Positions 37,940 through 49,672 of a stretch of 64,000 nt of DNA are shown here, piece by piece. Position 1 is the stretch's first letter, and the number at the start of each line of letters is the position of its first letter. The notes below the pieces were generated by a model, which did no database searches, had not been told where the DNA came from, and worked only from the letters and a program-made list of their open reading frames with translations. Both the position numbers and the translations under genes were made by a program. Source of the stretch: Romanomermis culicivorax (Eukaryota; Nematoda; Enoplea; Mermithida; Mermithidae); the NCBI GenBank assembly GCA_963922205.1, contig CAWUHX010000073.1, positions 1,194,401 to 1,258,400 on the forward strand, read 5' to 3'.

Positions 37940-38700
37940 AAATGCTGGTTGTGTTATTTGAACCAAAGTGGGGAAAAATTAGGTTCTTTTTCAACATCAA
38001 TATAAATATCAACTGCTCGAAATTCATGAAAGGTGCCCAAAAATACAATACAACAGCCAGATAGATTTATTTGCCAAAGATGATAAAAAAACACAAATTT
38101 GGCCAATATCATGCAATCAAACTAATAGGTATGAAAATAAAAGCCTGGATAAAAAACAAATGTCAGTTCTGGAGCATATAGTTTGAACCAACAATGTCTT
38201 GGCCAAACTGTATTGTTCCGCATCTGAACTGCACAAACAAAAAATTGTCAAATATATAGCCCTTTATGGAAGTGAACTTCCCTCCCATGTCATTTTACTT
38301 ACAAATCATGAAGTACATGACTTGCAGGTTGCTAATGGTGAAATAAATACACACAGGACAGATTTACCAAAGAACAGAAAGTTGTCATTATTTGACACAG
38401 CATAAATTGAGAGCCACCAGACATTTTCTGGATTGAGCTCAGCGGAAAAAAATTGTAGAATGACAGAGATACCATATTTCCATCCCAACATCAATCTTGC
38501 CTGTTACCCTTTATTGTTCTCATTGGGAACTCAAGGCCATAAATACAGAATATCACGAGCTGATCCCAACAAAAACAAAGCAAACAATAATTTGGCTGCC
38601 CAATGTGAGGCTGGTAAACAAAGTGGCACTAATAGAGCATCATGAATTTCTACATTACTTTCATTGAGTTGACCTGCAAGTTAAAACACATTGTGAATAA
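37940..38700 (+). pseudogene. Helitron-like N-terminal domain relic (tentative)
   Basis: Broken plus-strand frames carry LPKNRKLSLFDTA, a stop, then IPYFHPNINLACYPLLFSLGTQGHKY and, in a shifted frame, an IEHHEFLHYF-like piece. The order of a His/Pro motif, the YPLLFxxGxxG phrase and a downstream F/Y-H-Y motif is that of the Helitron helicase-like N-terminal domain. No Rep HUH motif or helicase is present. It is degenerate and identified by pattern only. Confidence 0.4.
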
Positions 38701-40135
38701 ATTCAAGAATAATTGTTCAAGAACTGTGAAATCACAATGATTGTCCATCTAATATGAATCCTTGGGGCAAGTAAGTTTTTGGTAAAGATTCAGTCTTTTT
38801 GTCACGTAATCATTATTTCAGACATGTCAAAAATTACTCTGAGTACAACTATTGGAGCCTCTGTGATTTACAACACCCTGATGCAACTGATTTCTTTTTG
38901 ATTCATTGAGAATTTTTGTTGAGCTGACTTTTGAGCTAGGATGAAGTTAGAGAATTAATGATTATAGGATTTGGGTATTGGATTTTAGACAAATTGTAGG
39001 CTATAGTCCTAAATATTGTTCCCTTTGCAAATCTATGAGAATCATTGGTAAATATTGTCCTAAAGCTTGTAAAATTTCCGCCTTTTATCCTCAAGTTTCT
39101 CTTCTTAAAATTTTTAGATAGCTTTCAAAGAACTAATAATGGATTATTTTATTAAATTGACTCAAAATTTTCTGGTCCAAGTTGATCTTTTCTATTTGTC
39201 TAATCCGAAAAAATCTTATTTCCATGCCCAATGTTTAGGTATAGATTATCGATGTGCTCTGTGGCCTAAGTTTGCCACAAATGTTTGAGACTCCTCAAGA
39301 AGAACTGTCATGTTTGCCCACTTGTTCGGAATAAGCATACTCTTTTTTCTGCACCTTGGCCAAGGTAGTAAGTGTTCTAGTGAAAATTTGACCTTACCAC
39401 CCTGCTGATTAGAGTTGCCTCCATCCAAATTGTTACTATTGTCAAGTAACACTGAAGAAGCACCTTGAGTGCTACCGGGTAGAGTGGGCTGTCAATCTTC
39501 TTTTTCTGCATCTTCTAATGATCCCTGAGAATCCAATCCAAAAAAGAATCGTCCACATTTAAATCAAATATGTGGGAATCACTAATATTAGAATCATTGG
39601 AGCAACCTATTTTCAAAAAGAGACACTTGAAAAAATAATTAAAATGATTCTCGACCAGTTTTTGAGAGTTTTTATAGTCCTTTTTGTCTATGTGTTAACT
39701 GTCTGCTTGAGCAAATTTACTTAAAGAAGTTTCTTTTTTAATCATTATATTTATACACTGCCTGGCCTATCTGGCTGAACCAGTTTCTTCATCTAGTAGA
39801 AAAGTTTGGTCATTGAAAAACAATGTTTGTTCACTATATTATTTCATCCACTTGTCTACATGCATTGATACTACAATTGGTACTGTAACAAGCTAGTTTT
39901 CATGCACACTGGAAAAGTTTCAGAGAAAGTACTTTCTCTGTATTTCATCAATTGTCTATGTGAGATTTATGTACAAGAACTAGTTTACAGATAAAAACAA
40001 ACATGAGCTGAAAAGTAAATATCAAGTTTTCCCAGAAATCTATTTTTAGAAAAAGCAAGATGAAGAGGCTATACTTTATCAGTTTGTCCATAAGAATTTT
40101 ATATACAAGAACTAGTTTGTTGTGGGCAGAGAAAC
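38701..40135. other. Gene-free stretch
   Basis: No supported gene. Near its right end, 39968-40030 and 40100-40178 share two blocks: tacaagaactagttt and agctgaaaagtaaa.atcaagttt. This local duplication leads into the 549-bp repeat. Confidence 0.4.
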
Positions 40136-40684
40136 ACAAGCTTGGCATGCCAGCTGAAAAGTAAACATCAAGTTTTTAGAAAATGCATGGGTGGTGCCAG
40201 GAAGGGCCCAGAAGTACTACTCACAACAAAACTATAAAAAATATATATCTTTTTTTCTTGGGTAATGCATACCTTATAGAATTGTCTTTTGAGACCTACA
40301 AGTTTTGCTGCAATTGGAAGGACACCCTCAACTGTATTGGGGTCAATACCCAAATACAGGGGTCCTTTTCCTGGAATGAAAGGAGGTAGGATGAAAAAAA
40401 ACTCTGCTTAAGGAAAAATGTAAATTTTTTGACTGTTTGGTGACCATAAAGTTTCTGGACATATTTTTTCTATCATAAGTTAACACCTGCTCCATTCTCG
40501 AAACTCTTTTTGGCCTTCCATAGGAATGAATAAGTTTACAAATAACAGGATTGTATGGAGTATGCACACACAAACATGTACAAATTTTACAATCTAGAAT
40601 GCTACAAAGCTTGGTTTGCAGCATTAAACAGCATAATCTGCACAAAGAGGGTACAGCATTGAGGGGTTCAAGGAGATTTCATAC
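40136..40684. repeat. 549-bp direct repeat, left copy
   Basis: Begins ACAAGCTTGGCATGCC and ends GGAGATTTCATAC. It matches 43635-44183 with only about four visible substitutions. On the minus strand both copies hold an exon-like piece (KGPLYLGIDPNTVEG) between TTTCATTCCAG and AAGGTATGC splice-like signals. It lies immediately left of the 2.95-kb insert. Confidence 0.95.
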
Positions 40685-40827
40685 TGTCAGGGGCAAATGA
40701 CAAAATGTAGATTTTCTTTTGTAATTTTATTTGAAACGCACACAAAAACTAATGAATACTTTTTCTGGCAAAGAACAAGCGGGGCACCATTGCAATACGA
40801 ACGACAAAACGAAAAGACTAATTGTAA

Positions 40828-43590
40828 CTACGATATCAATAAAATCGGTAACACGAACTTTAGGTGGCAAACGCCGAAAATTCTAGGATTAATACGAGGA
40901 AAGATAAAAAGAAAAAGAAGTCCGACGAGTGATTTCGTACAATCACATTGGTAACTTTGGCACAAAACGAGTGATGAAACGATTTTTCTTGATGTTTCGG
41001 GCCAATTGTGAAGCGTCATGATGTAGTCGAGCAATGCAGTGTTTGCAGGGATGTTGTCAACATATTCCATCTTACCAACATCACCCATGAGGGTGCTCAG
41101 CATGGCGGATCGGGGAACATCGGGACCACAAAACCAATCTAACAATTTACCGCCCATAAGTTCCCAAATTTTTACGATCCACAGCCAGAGGCAGTTAGCG
41201 ACTACGATAAATTTTTCCTGCCATGTCTTGCCCATCACCTTGTACTCGTCAACATTTTGTGTTGTGGTCCAAATTTTTGACCGAGTTTCCTTCAAGACGT
41301 TAATCACGCGGATGATGGCACCAATAATGCTCCCAAAGAAACTGGAAGACTTCGATGTGAATGACGATTTGTAATTTGCCCATTCCTTGCAAGCTTGCAA
41401 TTCCGCGGGGGGAAGTTGCTCCCAAAAGTAGGCGTTGGTCATGTCGTAAGAGGCAATTTTTACATGAGTACCTTTTTCGCGCAGTTTGTCAATTTGTTTC
41501 TTCGTATGCCAGTACAAAAATCCGTCACTTACATCATTTAGATCAACCTCGCCGTTGACTCCAAAGTCGTAAAGACTTCGAGGCGCGCTGCGAATGGTTC
41601 CAGCTAAACGATCATGCCATTTGTCGGCATCGTAGTAGCGTGATAGGTCGTCATCAATTGTTGTGCAAGTTGGGCAACCCGTAAAAGTACTCATTGCCGT
41701 TGGGGTGTTGTTTGCTTCATCAACGACACCATTCAAATTGTCTCTGGTTTGCATACCTTTGACTGAGGACCAGATTTGAACAAGGTCTCCAGCACAGACG
41801 AAAACCGCTGACCAAACGGGCAAACCTGAAACAGTGTAGAAGACTTCCTTGGCTTCTCCCATCGATAAAAACCTGCCGTCGACAAGAAATGTGGCAATAG
41901 TTTTTGTTGCGAAGGAGCACATCATCGTGATGAGCGACATCGGATTTGCAATGACGGAAACAACTGATAATAAAATCATTATCATTTCGTCGTCGGCTTC
42001 TCCTTGTGTAAAAATTTTATTGATTGATTGTTGGAGAGCTGGGTGCATTTTCACAAATTCAACACCCATGACTTTTTCTTCCATCCACGTGGTTTGATTG
42101 GCTATATCTGAACAGTGTAGATAAGTTTTTGTGATGCACAATACACACGCGGTGGCCATAACTGTCATACATGTCGTCACGCTACTGAAAGCGAATGTGG
42201 AAAACACTTCCCAAATCGCGACACACATAGCTCCCCAGTTGCACTGTTGGTTTGTTTTCCATGTTTTTAGAATGTCGACATAACATTTAAAAATGTCCTT
42301 CACGCATATCAACGCGCTAGCGAACCCTTGAGGTCCGAGAGCTGTCCAACTTGATGATGGGCGTGGTGAAATGATTGGTGCGAGTGATATTGATTCGGCT
42401 ACTTGTGAGTTGAAGACCTTTTGCAACAACATCCCTACACCCATTGACGCACCAAGTGAAAGAGGTGTGGGCGAGATCATTTGTCCAAAAGAATTGGCTG
42501 TCGTGCCGACCAGGAGAACTTTTCCAAGGTAAAACAGGATGGTTGTTCCGATCCAGAGACAACTTGCAGCAAACGAGCCAGTGACAAAAAGACCACCAAC
42601 AACACAAGCCACAATCGATCCAGCAATAACAACTCCGAATTGTTGAACGACGCGATCCCAACAAGAGGTCAAAAGACCAGTAACAGCGCCAAAGGGGCCT
42701 AACAACCATGCTAGCTCGATTCCGGTTTTACCTTGAGAAATTTCTGCCCATACACTTGTCAAAAATTTTACATCGAATTGTGCCGAATTTCGTTCTTCCA
42801 ATTGGACCAATATCTTGTCGTCAACATCGTCAGCTAACACACCTTTCGCCGTAATATTTGTGACAAGCGGACTAATGTTAAACAATTTGTTTGATAGCCA
42901 ACGAGCGCCTTCGACTACAACATAATTGGTCAATTGTTTTCCGATGAGATCTGCACTTAAACAGTCGACACCTAACAAAGAAACGATTTCGACAACGGAA
43001 GGTTCGGCATACAATATTTCGAAGTTGTCGCACGAGCGGCCAGGTTGTCCTTTCCGTGCTGATACGGACCAAACAACGCCAAGCGGACATAGTTTGTAAC
43101 TTTCTGAACTATCGTCCGATGCTACTTCGCGTGGCCAAAAAACCGGACCCAATTCCCGTAACAACTCTTGTGTTGGATTCTGAAATTGAAACAGGGGGTT
43201 CTTCTGATCTTCATAATTCTTTATCACACCGATCAAATGTGGGTCGAGAGGGTGAGTGTGCGGTGCTCGAAAACCTGATGATTCTGTGACTTCACGATGG
43301 TTGTACGGACCTACAAGCCAAAGGTTTGATCGTAAAATTACCTTGTCTAACCGTCGCCCCATAAACCAAACGCCAGTGACGCAGGGAAAGGCAAGATATT
43401 CTCGCATCATGTATAAGCCAGTCGTTGAAACGGCCGCCACAGACGCAATACCCAGGGCGACGTTTGTGGCTGTACTGATTAACGAATTTTGTCCATCCGT
43501 AAATTGCGACCGTGCTTCGTTCCGTTCGTTAGTTTCCGATTCTTCATCCAAAGTTTGATCTTGCAATAAATTTTCTATTCGGAAATCCAT
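40828..43590 (-). CDS. Intact 920-codon ORF of unknown family, membrane-rich; possible viral or mobile-element gene
   Basis: The longest uninterrupted frame in the window, without visible introns. Residues 1-38 are acidic and hydrophilic. Strongly hydrophobic stretches follow at about 40-62, 290-392 (several helices rich in Gly and Val), 452-492, 533-570 and 585-608, with more hydrophilic parts at about 65-285 and 610-830. I see no helicase Walker motif, protease triad, polymerase motif or capsid pattern. The DNA is clearly richer in G+C and CpG than its surroundings. It sits in a 2950-bp insert bounded by the 549-bp repeats. The last ~50 residues look like read-through into non-coding sequence. 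A membrane-organising part of a viral replicase polyprotein is one possibility; that is a guess from composition, and a cellular multi-pass protein is not excluded. Confidence 0.75.
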   Translation of the reverse strand: MDFRIENLLQDQTLDEESETNERNEARSQFTDGQNSLISTATNVALGIASVAAVSTTGLYMMREYLAFPCVTGVWFMGRRLDKVILRSNLWLVGPYNHREVTESSGFRAPHTHPLDPHLIGVIKNYEDQKNPLFQFQNPTQELLRELGPVFWPREVASDDSSESYKLCPLGVVWSVSARKGQPGRSCDNFEILYAEPSVVEIVSLLGVDCLSADLIGKQLTNYVVVEGARWLSNKLFNISPLVTNITAKGVLADDVDDKILVQLEERNSAQFDVKFLTSVWAEISQGKTGIELAWLLGPFGAVTGLLTSCWDRVVQQFGVVIAGSIVACVVGGLFVTGSFAASCLWIGTTILFYLGKVLLVGTTANSFGQMISPTPLSLGASMGVGMLLQKVFNSQVAESISLAPIISPRPSSSWTALGPQGFASALICVKDIFKCYVDILKTWKTNQQCNWGAMCVAIWEVFSTFAFSSVTTCMTVMATACVLCITKTYLHCSDIANQTTWMEEKVMGVEFVKMHPALQQSINKIFTQGEADDEMIMILLSVVSVIANPMSLITMMCSFATKTIATFLVDGRFLSMGEAKEVFYTVSGLPVWSAVFVCAGDLVQIWSSVKGMQTRDNLNGVVDEANNTPTAMSTFTGCPTCTTIDDDLSRYYDADKWHDRLAGTIRSAPRSLYDFGVNGEVDLNDVSDGFLYWHTKKQIDKLREKGTHVKIASYDMTNAYFWEQLPPAELQACKEWANYKSSFTSKSSSFFGSIIGAIIRVINVLKETRSKIWTTTQNVDEYKVMGKTWQEKFIVVANCLWLWIVKIWELMGGKLLDWFCGPDVPRSAMLSTLMGDVGKMEYVDNIPANTALLDYIMTLHNWPETSRKIVSSLVLCQSYQCDCTKSLVGLLFLFIFPRINPRIFGVCHLKFVLPILLIS

Positions 43591-43634
43591 TTTCTGAAGT
43601 GTTCGTTCTAATCAAAATGCATCATCATCGAAGT

Positions 43635-44183
43635 ACAAGCTTGGCATGCCAGCTGAAAAGTAAACATCTAGTTTTTAGAAAATGCATGGGTGGTGCCAGG
43701 AAGGGCCCAGAAGTACTACTCACAACAAAACTATAAAAAATATATATCTTTTTTTCTTGGGTAATGCATACCTTATAGAATTGTCTTTTGAGACCTACAA
43801 GTTTTGCTGCAATTGGAAGGACACCCTCAACTGTATTGGAGTCAATACCCAAATACAGGGGTCCTTTTCCTGGAATGAAAGGAGGTAGGATGAAAAAAAA
43901 CTCTGCTTAAGGAAAAATGTAAATTTTTTGACTGTTTGGTGACCATAAAGTTTCTGGACATATTTTTTCTATCATAAGTTAACACCTGCTCCATTCTCGA
44001 AACTCTTTTTGGCCTTCCATAGGAATGAATAAGTTTACAAATAACAGGATTGTATGGAGTATGCACACACAAACATGTACAAATTTTACAATCTAGAATG
44101 CTACAAAGCTTGGTTCGCAGCATTAAACAGCACAATCTGCACAAAGAGGGTACAGCATTGAGGGGTTCAAGGAGATTTCATAC
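43635..44183. repeat. 549-bp direct repeat, right copy
   Basis: Right-hand partner of 40136-40684 in the same orientation (offset 3499). The last identical base is 44183. A Polinton-like coding fragment begins in the next codon. Confidence 0.95.
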
Positions 44184-44390
44184 CAAAGAGGAGCTGGGCT
44201 AGGAAGCTTCTTCAGATCACTGTTTCATATGACTCTACTAGTAATAGAAAATAATGGCAAGCAAGTGGGACTGCATGCATTGACAGCTGGTGCAAACATA
44301 GCAACAAGTTTAGCACAGGGGAAACTCCTTGTGGGTCAACAAAGGAATGTATATTTAATGTTGATGAACCAAATAAAAGCATTTTTATAG
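44181..44390 (+). pseudogene. Polinton/adintovirus-like small capsid-associated protein, N-terminal fragment
   Basis: From the TAC at 44181 the frame reads YQRGAGLGSFFRSLF and then a Gly/Ala-rich segment with KQVGLHALTAGANIA, ending at a TAG. This is the conserved start of a short, basic, membrane-active protein encoded by Polinton/Maverick and adintovirus-type elements and often compared with adenovirus minor core proteins. An initiator Met is not visible, because the sequence to the left is the 549-bp repeat. Only the N-terminal part is present. Identification is from motif memory, not alignment. Confidence 0.55.
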
Positions 44391-46091
44391 GCACAAACTA
44401 GGGCATTTGCAATAATAGGTATAAAAAAGGAAAAAATGTTTTTAGCCTGTTCCCTGTAGAAAACCCTTATGCTGCTCTGTCTGTATATGAATTTCACACT
44501 GCAGTTACTCTTGTTATCTTTTTACGAGATTTATGCCCAACACGATTTTGTTTTGTACATCCAACTCTTAATCTTTCAAGCTGGCTTTCAGTTAGAATAC
44601 ATGAGCTTCATTTGTGCTACTTTTCATCATATTCCTAATCTGTGCTTCACTGAAACTGATGAAATTATTGGTATTTTTCCCACGAATCTCATGGATGAAA
44701 TATTGCAAGTTGATCAAATGCTTCATGTTGGAATATGCTCATGATTTTCCGACTTTGATCAACAAGGTCATTGAGGAAACATGCAATTCAAAAGTCAAAC
44801 CAGGAGTGAACTTTTTCTTCTCGAATTTAATTGAAAAAGATGATAAAACAGAAAAGCCTGTTTTGGTTGGTCTTAATTTGTTAGATTCTATTGGGGAATG
44901 CTGGCTAGAGACCTCGATGAGTGGTAAATTAATTAATCTTGACCTATAGATTCGAGAATCAGATCTGAATTGCTATTAGTGATAGTGATGGAGTGAAAAC
45001 AATCAACTGAACAATTTACATAATGTGTGGATTAGCACTGATTTTACAAGGATGCAGATAAAAACAAAAATTTAAGTGCAGTCTTTTCACATTTGGTCTA
45101 CCAAGTTCATTGCATTCAAGATTCATTAAAACTGCCTTACCCACTGAAGAGGTGACTGACACAGCAAAGAAAGATCAAACTGATCTTCATTGGGGATACA
45201 ATGTTTCTATCGTACTTCAACAGACATTAAGGGCCAGCATACTCATTTCCAAGCCTTTTCTGCATGATCAAACATCAATGATTTAAAGAGGACCAAAGCT
45301 TGCAAGTTTCATGCCCTGAGTAGGGCTTCTAGGATAGACGTGTAAATGCTATCTCACGAGCAGAGTTCGAGGTATTTTCGGAAAACTCCATGATTAAGAG
45401 ATTGTGAAATCATATTTAATCACACTGTTTTGAAATATTTTGCGGATTGGAAAAACTATAGTTTGTTTTGCTTGAAATGCCTGTTGATAACTACAGCTAG
45501 AGATCAAGCATTTCTAGAACCTTCCCGATTTTTTGGTCAACCGCATGTGGCATAGACTCAAATCTTTTGAGAATATTTGCGTAGCTTTCAACAATTTTTT
45601 TGTTGAAAATCATCAAAAAGCTTTTTGATATTCCTTTGAGCATATTGATTTTAGTATTTTTCCGATTTATAAATATTATTATTGATTTATTTAGTCTGCT
45701 TTAGTACCGGGTCTCGTTTCCCATGACTGCAGCTAAGCTGCAGCTTAAGATGTTAGCTTCACTAGTCATACGACTGTCATCAAGATGCACCCGAGGTTTA
45801 GGAAAACTCTTACACATATGGCAAACTTGAGGAAGAACGCGCAGCATAACTGAACTTTTACAGGAAAGTCATGATATACAGAGGTGAGCAACAGCTCAAT
45901 TTTTTTCCATATCTTGTGTCTTGTATGTAAATGCATATTGCGGCAAATAGTGTGACGTAAAAGTAAAGCCACAGCTCACCTGATGGAGCACAAATAAGTT
46001 TCTCTGATGAAACTATCCAGGTTTTCCTTCCTTGCATGCACTGTGCAACTATGATTATTTCATGTCTACACATAATTCAACAAAACAACAA
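44391..46091. other. Gene-free stretch
   Basis: Small frames at 44469-44949 and near 45070-45300 might be decayed parts of the Polinton-like element on the left, but none carries a motif I recognise. Confidence 0.3.
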
Positions 46092-46092
46092 C

Positions 46093-46147
<55 letters not shown>

Positions 46148-46210
46148 AAAAAAGAAAGAAAGAAAGAAAAAAAAAGAAAGAAAGAAAAGAAAGAAAGAAA
46201 GAGAGAAAAA
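46092..46210 (+). repeat. (GAAA)n microsatellite
   Basis: About 28 units of GAAA with minor interruptions. On the coding strand of the neighbouring gene it is (TTTC)n, just downstream of the last exon. Confidence 0.97.
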
Positions 46211-46317
46211 ATTGTGTCTCCCACATACTGCAATAACATTTTTATTACAAGTCCAACAACAAAATATAACAACAGAATTCAGCATTTAAGGCGAAAAATT
46301 ATTTCGAATCATAGCAT

Positions 46318-49300
46318 TCAAGAATTATTGTTACTTAACATGTGGATGCGGGATTTATACAAGGTACACTGTTTTTTCAAATCAGAAGCAATGGCATCAT
46401 ATGCATCACTCGGTATCATTTTGTTTTTTAGCCGAAAATGTGACAACATCACCGATTCTTTGTCTATAGTTGTTGTATAATTGATCATACCCTTGCGATT
46501 CTGTCGTTTCACTTTCATTACACTCCAAGTCGATTTGACAGACCCAGTGTACCATTGAACAGTGATCAATCCATCTTCATTGGGCTCTGTTAGGGCACGA
46601 CACAACCATGGTTTCTCCTCCAAATCCAACAATGAATATGACTGTGACAAGCACCAGTCAATATCTGGATTGATGATCAAAAACGAATTTTTGAACAGCT
46701 TTTCCTTCGATTTTTGAATGGCTCTATTTGAATTGGGCTCCACGCATACCTTAATATGTTGTGAATATGGAAATCCAGAAAAAGAGGGAAGGAAGAAAGT
46801 ATCAACAATAGAACATAGAGTAAGACTTACATCTTTAGTGACTGTTTCTAATTCTGATCGAGCTTGACGCAGAGCTTCAGGTATTGCTGGTTGATCACCA
46901 CTTTCACTCATTCTTGCCACAAGCTTTTTGACAATATCGAAATCATCTGGATCGATGCAATAGTTGATATCACGTTTATGTTGTATTCCTCGATCTATAA
47001 AAGTGCTGCAGCAGATGTTGTTCCAAATTTTTCTAATTCTGTTCACTGAGTCTATACAGAAGTATACTAAAACTTTCTGAATTCAGCACATCATTGAAGA
47101 AGATTAACTGTCACCTACCCTCTTCTTTCAGCAGCTCATATCCAGCATATTTAGCAAAATATTCTTCTTCATTTGTAAGGAAATTACTCCACTCTTCTTT
47201 TTCCTCCTTTGTTAATGCACCAACTTGTTCAGCTTTCAAAACTGTTTGCTGCAACTTTATGAAGTCAACCTTTTCTTTTGATGGCACTATTAGCAATGGT
47301 GAGGATTGAGGAAGATTATTCAAAATAATCAAATTCTTCAAACTGTATGCATCAGTAGCCCACTTCTTGAACTTCATAACTGCTTTGCCATTTCCATCAC
47401 GAAAAAACCAAAAATGATGGTAAGGATGGAGATTTTTCAATTTATTCGAAAATGGTATCAACCATTCACGAAGAGCATAAATCTTTCTGAGCCGAACGGC
47501 ATCAACTAGCATTCGTGCTGGTCTTGAAATAATTGGAGTCATGCTTTCATCGCTGTTTTCCAGTCCAACTATTGTTGGGATGACGGCATTTTTCTCCAAA
47601 TTTTTTTTGAAACATTCCTTGACAGCTGAGCAAAACTGTTCGTAAGTCAATATGCCTCTTGCTGATGATCCAATATAAGTCGACAAGCGCGAAAAATATT
47701 GGTCAATTTGTGAATGAGTATGACCCTTCATCAAGAACCCAACTGTTAGCTGAATAGAAAAAATACTTAAGAAAAGAAAAGAAAAGAAAAGAAAAAAAAA
47801 GAAAAGAAAAGAAAAGAAAAGAAAAGAAAAGAAAAGAAAAGAAAAGAAAAGAAAAGAAAAGAAAAGAAAAGAAAAGAAAAGAAAAGAAAAGAAAAGAAAA
47901 GAAAAGAAAAGAAAAGAAAAGAAAAGAAAAGAAAAGAAAAGAAAAATGTTCTTTACTTCATCAAAGATCTTTGACTCGACCAGATATGCGAGGAAATGGA
48001 AAACAAATTGATTCTTGTTTTCACGACAAGTATTGTCGAGCTGAATATGTATCTTCCTGGGCAATGCATCATTGTGTCGGAATATTGTCTGCAACATCAG
48101 AAAACCACTGAAAGAAGGAGAAGGAGATGGAGAAGGAGATGGGAAAGGAGAAGCAGAAGGAAATTGAAAAGGAAAATGAAAAGGAAAAGGAGAAGGTGAA
48201 GGAGAAGGAGAAAAAGAAGGAGAAGGAGAACGAGAAGGAGAACGAGAAGGAGAAGGAGAATGAGAATGAGAAGGAGAAGGAGAAGGAGAAGGAGAATGAG
48301 AATGAGAATGAGAAGGAGAAGGAGAAGGAGAAGGAGAAAGAGAAGGAGAAGGAGAAGGAGAAGGAGAAGGAGAAGGAGAAGGAGAAGGAGAAGGAGAAGG
48401 AGAAGGAGAAAGAGAAGGAGAAGGAGAAGGAGAAGGAGAAGGAGATAGAGAAATAGAAGGAGGAAATTAGAGGAAGAACAGTAGAAGAAAGGTGTAAATT
48501 ATGAAGTTACCTGCAAAATAACATTTGTGTTCAAATTTGAGTCATGTAGAAATTCCATTATGTCCAAGTAACAAATGGTTGATTTATGGAAACACATCGA
48601 ACCCATAACATGGATTTTCAGTAAGTGGCTCTTCGAAATAGTCGAATAACAATCCTCGAGTATGGCAGCATTGTCTGTGTAGATTGAAAATGATTTAGGA
48701 GTAATCAGAAGTAGAAGCAGTGTGGGGTACCAATGAGTTTTTTAATCACCTTCAGTTGGTCCATTCCATCTGTTGTTATACACATTTCCAATTCTGGATA
48801 AGCAAAGGCTCGTTGTATTTGATTGTGGAAATCATGTCGCTGATTGCTGCAGCAAAATGAAAATTGAGCCAAACATGCAATATAAGTTCACCATAAGATT
48901 GGTAGACTTACCTAGCCATTTTACGATGCCATTCTTCATACTCTTTCAACTTTGATCGCTTGATATCATTGCTTTGATGAATCTTTGCATATGATTCTTT
49001 GATTTTTGAGCAGATGTCACAGCGTGAGAAACGATTCTCCTGCAAAATGTATTGTTTATGTCATGTTGATTACCAATACATAAAATCACTCACAGCAGGT
49101 ATTTTAACAGATGGGAAATTCTCCGTAAAAACTTGCCGAAAGTATCTTTCACTGATACTTTCATCAGATGCTGAACTCCCATACATCAGTCTGAATTCTA
49201 AAAACATTTCTGAAATACGTGTGCAGGATGGTAAATGCCGAGATGGATTATCGGGCTGTGGTTCTGAATTTTCTGCAATATAATATTGCAAAAATGCAAT

Positions 49301-49672
49301 TATAGCTTCGCGTTTTGAGTGTTGCATCATTCTTCCAGCATTTCCATGGGCGAAGTTTCTGATACCAGCCAAGTGCTTTTTCTTCACATTGAAAAATCGT
49401 GACCTTGTGAAGCCAATGCATTTCAAGAATGCAGTAGTACAAATCTGGACTTCACGAATTTTGAAATTATATTCTCCACTGCTATTCAAGCATTCGTGAC
49501 TTGTAAGATAATCCAAGAGGCATTGTTCCGATGCTAATTTCGATGGTAGCTTGAAAAAATCATGTCTGAACAAGCGAAAATCCAAATAGGAAAACTTTCC
49601 CAAGCATTGGTTCTGACAGCAATGTTGTCTCCCAAGCAGAGACACTGGTATAATGCTGGATGTTGAAGCCAT
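46318..49672 (-). CDS. DUF7869-type (RNase H-fold, DDE-like) protein, seven exons
   Basis: DUF7869 proteins are common in animals, fungi and oomycetes and look like transposase/integrase relatives; their substrate is unproven. Exons inferred from splice signals and frame: 49672-49094, 49039-48912, 48846-48731 (or to 48750), 48674-48511, 48088-47957, 47749-47119, 47051-46318. Phases agree at every junction if the 48731 donor is used. The product is about 827 residues. A GTAAGT near 46835 could add one short in-frame intron. Visible motifs: a CDICSKIKE Cys pair in exon 2, ITTDGMDQ (exon 3, candidate first acidic residue), IHIQLDNTCRENKNQF (exon 5, second), and GHTHSQIDQYFSR (exon 6, third region). 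The start is the Met opening exon 1. No coding break was seen, so it may be functional. Confidence 0.75.
47764..47946 (+). repeat. (AAAAG)n microsatellite inside intron 5
   Basis: About 36 units, one of them altered. It lies within the 47956-47750 intron, ending about 14 bases before the acceptor. On the coding strand it is (CTTTT)n, a polypyrimidine run. Translating through it gives a false long ORF full of F/L. Confidence 0.95.
48113..48470 (+). repeat. (GGAGAA)n microsatellite inside intron 4
   Basis: Hexamer array with variants GAGAAT, GAGAAC and GAAAAG, within the 48510-48089 intron and ending about 24 bases before the acceptor. On the coding strand it is pyrimidine-only. The plus-strand frame K-E-K-E... 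is a product of the repeat. Confidence 0.95.

Noticed and set aside
39246-39452. Minus-strand frame with a LEHLLPWPRCRKKS phrase resembling transposase-associated motifs
   Set aside because: Too short and without supporting motifs on either side.
47111-48097. 328-codon single ORF with a long F/L-rich middle
   Set aside because: The middle is an intronic (CTTTT)n microsatellite; good donor and acceptor sites remove it in frame.
48127-48456. K-E repeat protein on the plus strand
   Set aside because: Translation of a (GGAGAA)n microsatellite lying in an intron of the opposite strand.
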